Shown here in pieces: positions 5,509 to 8,764 of a stretch of DNA of 8,764 bases. Made by a program: the position numbers and the translations under genes. Position 1 is the stretch's first letter; every line of letters begins with the position of its first letter. Under the pieces are notes generated by a model. It saw only the letters and a list, made by a program, of their open reading frames with translations, ran no database searches and was not told where the DNA came from. This stretch comes from UBA9732 sp963649615. GTDB taxonomy: Bacteria; Spirochaetota; Spirochaetia; Sphaerochaetales; Sphaerochaetaceae. Location of the stretch: the NCBI GenBank assembly GCA_963649615.1, contig CAVJIN010000056.1:1-8764 (forward strand), written 5' to 3'.

Positions 5509-6824
5509 TCCCTATATATCAACTACCAGAGGCAAAAGCCCTTACAACTAAACAGATTCTATCTGCTATAGCTTACAAGATTGGCATTAACTCGGACATA
5601 GCTCGTGCAGACGCATACTATCAAGGCAAAAATCTAGCCATTTTATCTAGCACAAGCGATCACAAGATTCCAGTTCCATATGGCAGAAAGCTAATAAAGA
5701 GCGTGCTGGGCTTTATGTTTAAAGAGGGCCTTATCACCTACTCTTGGCCCGATGACTGGGACAGTTTTCAGCTTGAGATGGAAAAGATAATGAATAGAAA
5801 CCACGAAAGCACTGAAAATAGACGTCTTGCTAAAGATCAAGCCATGTATGGCTCTGCCTTTGAAGCTGTCTTTGTAGACAACGAAGAAGGCTTTCCGCAG
5901 TTCTATAGACTTCCTGCTTATCAAGTGATTCCAATTTATACTTATGGAACACGACCGGAAATCTGGGCGGCAATCAATTTCTGGCACGTGGGAAAAAACT
6001 ACTATGTTGAAGTTTATTATAATGACAGAATTGAGTACTTTGAGAGAACTGGAAAGGGTTTAGTTTATACACGCACAATTGCTCACCAGTTTGGTGAAGT
6101 TCCTATAATAGAATATAGAAATAATGAAGAAGGCATTGGAGATATAGAAAGCATCATGGCACTCATTGACGCCCATGATGAGATTCTATCCAATGGCCTT
6201 GATGAAGATGGTAAGTTCTCTGATGCAATTCTAAAGATGAAGAACATGGAGCTCTCTGATGAGGTTGTAGATAATCTTATCCGCCAGCGTGTTATTTCCC
6301 TAGATGATGATGGGGATGCAGAGTACTTAGTTAAGCCTGACAGGTACTCCGGAAGAGAGATCTTAAGAAAGGTTGTAGAAGGCCTTATCTTCTCTATGTC
6401 TGGCATACCCAACTTAGATGATAAAGATGCAATGGCTCAGCAGTCTGGAGAAGCTTTAAAGTATCTATACGCAACATTTGAGATCATGGTTGCTGGAGAC
6501 AAACAAAGTGGCTTTAATGACGGCCTTGTTAGGCGCCTTAGACTTATTAACAACTTCCTCACTTGGCTTGGCACAAGCCATGTGGATATGGACGGAGTTT
6601 CCATTAAGTGGCAGCGCAACTTGCCATCTGAAGGAACAGTTATTGTTGATAATGTTGTCAAGGTTACTTCTATTATCAGCAGAAAGAGTCAGCTTGAACA
6701 ACTTCAAAAGGCTGGTCTTGTTGATAGCGTTCCGGAGGAGCTTGCACGCCTAGAAGAAGAAGGCCAGTCTATTGCCTCCGCTCTTATTTCCACAGACGAA
6801 GTAGAAGATTCTTATGGCCTCTAG
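5505..6824 (+). CDS. Phage portal protein, SPP1 gp6-like
   Basis: From the ATG at 5505 this is a 439-residue protein. KIPVPYGRKLIKSVLGFMF (54-72) matches the signature near the start of SPP1 gp6-type portals, where a bound region (IPxNYxRxIVxxxxGYxFG in many relatives) is followed by a variable acidic segment. RLAKDQAMYGSAFEAVFVD (107-125) matches the D-x-x-xYGxAFE motif of the same family. The later NNEEGIGDIESIMALIDAHD segment is also typical. Portals form the dodecameric ring at the capsid vertex through which TerL pumps DNA. The length fits the SPP1 group and is shorter than usual Mu gp29 portals, pointing to a mosaic head module. It is coupled to terL upstream and overlaps the minor head gene by 11 bases. 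Confidence 0.88.
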   Translation: MIPIYQLPEAKALTTKQILSAIAYKIGINSDIARADAYYQGKNLAILSSTSDHKIPVPYGRKLIKSVLGFMFKEGLITYSWPDDWDSFQLEMEKIMNRNHESTENRRLAKDQAMYGSAFEAVFVDNEEGFPQFYRLPAYQVIPIYTYGTRPEIWAAINFWHVGKNYYVEVYYNDRIEYFERTGKGLVYTRTIAHQFGEVPIIEYRNNEEGIGDIESIMALIDAHDEILSNGLDEDGKFSDAILKMKNMELSDEVVDNLIRQRVISLDDDGDAEYLVKPDRYSGREILRKVVEGLIFSMSGIPNLDDKDAMAQQSGEALKYLYATFEIMVAGDKQSGFNDGLVRRLRLINNFLTWLGTSHVDMDGVSIKWQRNLPSEGTVIVDNVVKVTSIISRKSQLEQLQKAGLVDSVPEELARLEEEGQSIASALISTDEVEDSYGL

Positions 6825-8196
6825 TTTGTACGATTCCCTTTATAAAAAAGCTCAAGTTGAACTTGCGAAGATTCTTCAAAACGAAGAGTCTAGCATCATT
6901 AAACTTTACGGCACAGCTTTGTATGAGATTCGTAAGATTTTAAAAGAGCTTTATGACAAGTATGCTGAAGACGGAAAGCTTACCAATGCCCAGATGACAA
7001 AATACAACCGGCTTAAGTCTGTTCAAGATCAAGTTGAAAGCATTTTGAAAAAGAAATTAAAAGAGGTTGATTCATTAACCAAGGTACTAACCAAAGAGCA
7101 GTACCAAGAAGCTTTTTATCGTCATGCTTATGCTATAGAGCAAGCTGGGGGCATGGCACTTAATTGGGGCCTTATTCCAGAGGAAGCTGTAGAAGAAGCT
7201 ATGAAAAGTCCTTTTTCTAAGCTTGCCTCTTCAAAAGCTCTAAGCGAGAGCAGAACGGCAACAGTTGAAAAGATTAAACAAGAGATAGGACTTTCTATCA
7301 TCAGAGGCGATAGCTATGAGGTTCTGGGAAATAGAATAGATTCAATCTTGGGAGTCACAGTCTCTGGCAACAAGGCAACTCATACAGGTAAAGGTGCCTC
7401 TTATAGATCTTTGATGGTGGCCAGGACTGAAGGCCAGCGTGTTTTAGTTGATGGCCATGAAAAGGCAACAGCTCAAGCTAGAGAACTAGGCTGTGATATA
7501 GAGACAATATGGGATGCAACCTTAGACGGCAGAACAAGACCAGCTCACGCAGCTTTAGACGAAAAGCCAAAAGATGATCCAGAGAAAGGATGGTTTGTTC
7601 CAGAAATTGGCTGGGTAAGTGCACCACTACACTCTGGTGTTGCTAGTTTCGACATCAACTGTCGTTGCAGAACCAGAGACCAAGTAAAAGGCTACCCACC
7701 TCAGGAACGCTATGTGCGAGGTGATGGAATAAAACCTTATGAAACCTACAATCAATGGATGGGAAAACTTGCATCTAAAAACGCAGATTTAAAAAATGTG
7801 AGACTTGAAAGAACTGCTCAAAAGTATCAGATGTATAAACTGCGTAATGGAAAAGACAGTGTAATAATTAATGCGGAAAAGAAGTTGAAAGGTTATTGTC
7901 TTAACCCGGATAATAAAAGAGGGAGTAATAAGGCGAGAGTTTTCAATTCTGTGCTAGGCATTGGACAAGACGACTATAAATACCTAGAAAAGCAGATTAG
8001 AAGTGGATTGTCATCAGCGAAAATTGAATATAGCAATACTTCTGCATATGGACGTTCTTATTATTCTTATGTTTTAGTTAAAGGAATAAATGGAAGAGAA
8101 GCAGAAGTGAAGGTTGGGTGGATATTTGACTTTGCTACATCTGACTTTTATAATAAAGAAGGTCTTCCAAGATTAACTACGGCTTTCATATATTAA
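6814..8196 (+). CDS. MuF minor head protein fused to C-terminal DUF6883-like toxin domain
   Basis: This 460-residue protein joins two parts. Residues 1-200 are helical, as in SPP1 gp7/Mu gp30-type minor head proteins. The MuF domain (about 200-290) shows ARTEGQRV (203-210), WDATLDGRTRPAHAALD (233-249) and INCRCR (281-286). A linker with YETYNQWMGKL (309-319) follows. The last ~110 residues resemble DUF6883: KKLKGYCLNP (356-365), GSNKARVF (370-377), VKVGWIFD (432-439) and PRLTTAFI (452-459). MuF proteins carrying toxin tips are a known family of polymorphic toxins of temperate phages; the tip's activity is unknown, though a nuclease is plausible. The gene overlaps the portal by 11 bases, and a DUF4926-like gene follows 16 bases later as probable immunity. 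GC drops sharply near residue 330, consistent with a swapped tip. The MuF part is certain; the DUF6883 match is from recall of its pattern. Confidence 0.85.
   Translation: MASSLYDSLYKKAQVELAKILQNEESSIIKLYGTALYEIRKILKELYDKYAEDGKLTNAQMTKYNRLKSVQDQVESILKKKLKEVDSLTKVLTKEQYQEAFYRHAYAIEQAGGMALNWGLIPEEAVEEAMKSPFSKLASSKALSESRTATVEKIKQEIGLSIIRGDSYEVLGNRIDSILGVTVSGNKATHTGKGASYRSLMVARTEGQRVLVDGHEKATAQARELGCDIETIWDATLDGRTRPAHAALDEKPKDDPEKGWFVPEIGWVSAPLHSGVASFDINCRCRTRDQVKGYPPQERYVRGDGIKPYETYNQWMGKLASKNADLKNVRLERTAQKYQMYKLRNGKDSVIINAEKKLKGYCLNPDNKRGSNKARVFNSVLGIGQDDYKYLEKQIRSGLSSAKIEYSNTSAYGRSYYSYVLVKGINGREAEVKVGWIFDFATSDFYNKEGLPRLTTAFIY
8119..8131 (+). repeat. 13-base repeat TGGATATTTGACT, copy 1 (toxin tip)
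   Basis: The same 13 bases occur at 8478-8490 in the remnant tip. They encode the conserved WIFD strand in both, so the identity reflects homology and could also be a site for recombination. Confidence 0.6.
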
Positions 8197-8212
8197 CATT
8201 GGAGATAGTAAA

Positions 8213-8440
8213 ATGATAAAGGATTATTCTATTGTACGAACAAAAAAAGATGTTTTGGCATTTAATTGGGGAGATCTTCCTTCAAAGTTATTTCCAAAAG
8301 GTACAGAGTGTTGTGTTATAGATCATTTTACGGAAAATGCTTTTCTGGTCGAATTTGAAGTTTTTCTTAATGGGAAAGAACTACCAACATATTATTCAGC
8401 GGATATGAAAGGCGAAGATTTAGAGCTTATAAAAGAGTAA
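8213..8440 (+). CDS. DUF4926-like putative immunity protein
   Basis: The 75-residue acidic protein shows the DUF4926 pattern: an N-terminal strand YSIVRTKKDV, a L-F-P-K-G-T turn (26-31), a strand CCVIDHF, then AFLVEFEVF (43-51) and a C-terminal strand near DLELI (69-73). DUF4926 proteins are small beta-rich proteins commonly found next to toxin-like domains including DUF6883, so the likely job is to bind and neutralise the tip of the MuF protein. The gene starts 16 bases after the toxin stop, with GGAG at 8201-8204. Base composition is low in GC like the toxin tip and unlike the head genes, which suggests that the two travelled together. No signal peptide is present, so it acts in the cytoplasm. 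The immunity role is inferred from pairing. Confidence 0.72.
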   Translation: MIKDYSIVRTKKDVLAFNWGDLPSKLFPKGTECCVIDHFTENAFLVEFEVFLNGKELPTYYSADMKGEDLELIKE

Positions 8441-8477
8441 AAGAAAGAATGGGAATGTTGAAGATGTTACAGTCTGT

Positions 8478-8490
8478 TGGATATTTGACT
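8478..8490 (+). repeat. 13-base repeat TGGATATTTGACT, copy 2 (remnant tip)
   Basis: This is identical to 8119-8131, in the same reading frame relative to the WIFD codons. The two copies are 359 bases apart and flank the end of the active tip plus its immunity gene. Confidence 0.6.
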
Positions 8491-8560
8491 CTAAAAAATC
8501 CTCTGTATATAATGGAAACAAACCAAGGCTTGCAACAGCTTATATAGACACATCGAAAAC

Positions 8561-8567
8561 AAGGAGG
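8561..8567 (+). promoter_or_regulatory. Ribosome binding site for second immunity-like gene
   Basis: AAGGAGG lies five bases before the ATG at 8573 and inside the coding end of the remnant toxin. Its preservation shows that the second immunity-like gene was, or still is, translated. Confidence 0.65.
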
Positions 8568-8572
8568 AAAAA

Positions 8573-8764
8573 ATGACTGAAAGAGAAAATAAATTTCAAG
8601 ACTGTGATTGTGTCTCTATTAAAAACCTGTTCGTGCTTTGGGTCACGATGATGATTATAAAGATTTTCCTGCTGGTACAATCGGTGGCATTATAGATAGC
8701 TACGACAAAGAATATCTTGTTGAATTTTCTGGAGATCCGGCTGAAGATGGTTTTATCTATACGT
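8573..8764 (+). pseudogene. Second DUF4926-like immunity gene, frameshifted, runs off window
   Basis: From the ATG at 8573 the frame reads MTERENKFQDCDCVSIK and then, past the A5 run at 8621-8625, becomes an unrelated hydrophobic tail stopping at TAG 8693-8695. The -1 frame from 8629 onward instead encodes VRALGHDDDYKDFPAGT and IIDSYDKEYLVEF, which is DUF4926-like: FPxGT and LVEF align with the same motifs in the immunity gene at 8213-8440. One missing base, most simply an A lost from a run of six, restores a single frame (SIKKPVRALG). The second half is open to the window end, so the 3' end is not seen. It is either a decayed orphan immunity gene or a sequencing error in a homopolymer. It lies directly behind the remnant toxin tip. 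Confidence 0.75.

Larger units (their letters stand above)
8442..8576 (+). pseudogene. Orphan DUF6883-like toxin C-terminal remnant
   Basis: The open frame from 8442 to the TGA at 8574-8576 has no usable start codon, yet encodes a sequence clearly related to the end of the MuF-toxin protein. Starting at NGNVEDV (codon 8448), 17 of 34 residues are identical to residues 426-460 of that protein, with one gap. VCWIFD and KPRLATAYID align with VGWIFD and LPRLTTAFIY. Everything upstream of this tip is missing. It is best read as the leftover of a previous toxin domain displaced by the present tip and its immunity gene. Its stop overlaps the start of a second immunity-like gene (ATGA), the normal toxin/immunity coupling. 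It might still serve as a recombination donor, but it is not expected to be translated on its own. Confidence 0.78.

Noticed and set aside
6083..6412. 109-codon minus-strand open frame inside the portal gene
   Set aside because: It lies wholly inside a clear portal gene, is Ser/Ile-rich with no domain or ribosome binding site, and is a shadow.
8618..8630. Programmed -1 frameshift in the second immunity-like gene
   Set aside because: The heptamer in frame is T-AAA-AAC, which lacks the three identical first bases of a canonical slippery site; loss of one A explains it more simply.
8573..8695. A genuine 40-residue membrane peptide in the ATG frame
   Set aside because: The hydrophobic tail is the out-of-frame reading of a recognisable DUF4926-like sequence.

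Overview
The window reads as part of a tailed temperate phage or prophage. Gene order matches the start of the late region of Mu-like phages: lysis-type membrane proteins, a small TM/coiled-coil protein, a small winged-helix protein, a DUF3486-like small terminase, large terminase, portal and MuF-domain minor head protein. The portal looks like the SPP1 gp6 family rather than the Mu gp29 family, so the packaging module seems mosaic. Spanin-like genes suggest a host with an outer membrane. Moderate GC and AGA- and CTT-rich codon use fit a spirochaete such as Treponema, but that host is a guess from general impression, not something the sequence proves.

Layout. At 1-767 (+) is the 3' part of a radical SAM gene resembling SplB/COG1533. 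At 837-1639 (-) two overlapping genes encode a small DUF5678-like protein and a retropepsin-like aspartic protease; this pair converges on the radical SAM gene and diverges from the phage late genes. At 1755-2593 (+) is a lysis-type cassette: a three-TM holin-like protein, then two membrane/coiled-coil proteins encoded in different frames of the same DNA, starting two bases apart at ATGTG. A strong intrinsic terminator (2671-2708) separates this cassette from the head operon. At 2754-6824 (+) lie the gp25-like protein, gp26-like winged helix, TerS, TerL and portal, tightly spaced or overlapping and so probably translationally coupled.

The most interesting part is 6814-8764. The minor head protein is a MuF polymorphic-toxin-type fusion: an N-terminal head-protein region, a MuF domain, and a C-terminal domain resembling DUF6883. 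It is followed by a DUF4926-like small gene, the likely immunity partner. Directly downstream is a second copy of the same arrangement in degraded form: only the last ~40 codons of another DUF6883-like domain with no start, coupled through ATGA to a second DUF4926-like gene interrupted by a one-base frameshift at an A5 run. Hand-counted GC falls from about 46% in the MuF domain to about 31% in the toxin/immunity segment. Together these look like a toxin-tip replacement that left the displaced tip and its immunity gene behind, the orphan-cassette pattern of polymorphic toxin loci, here on a phage structural gene.

Promoters could not be identified firmly. The only sizeable non-coding stretches are 768-836, 1640-1754 and 2594-2753, and each is described.
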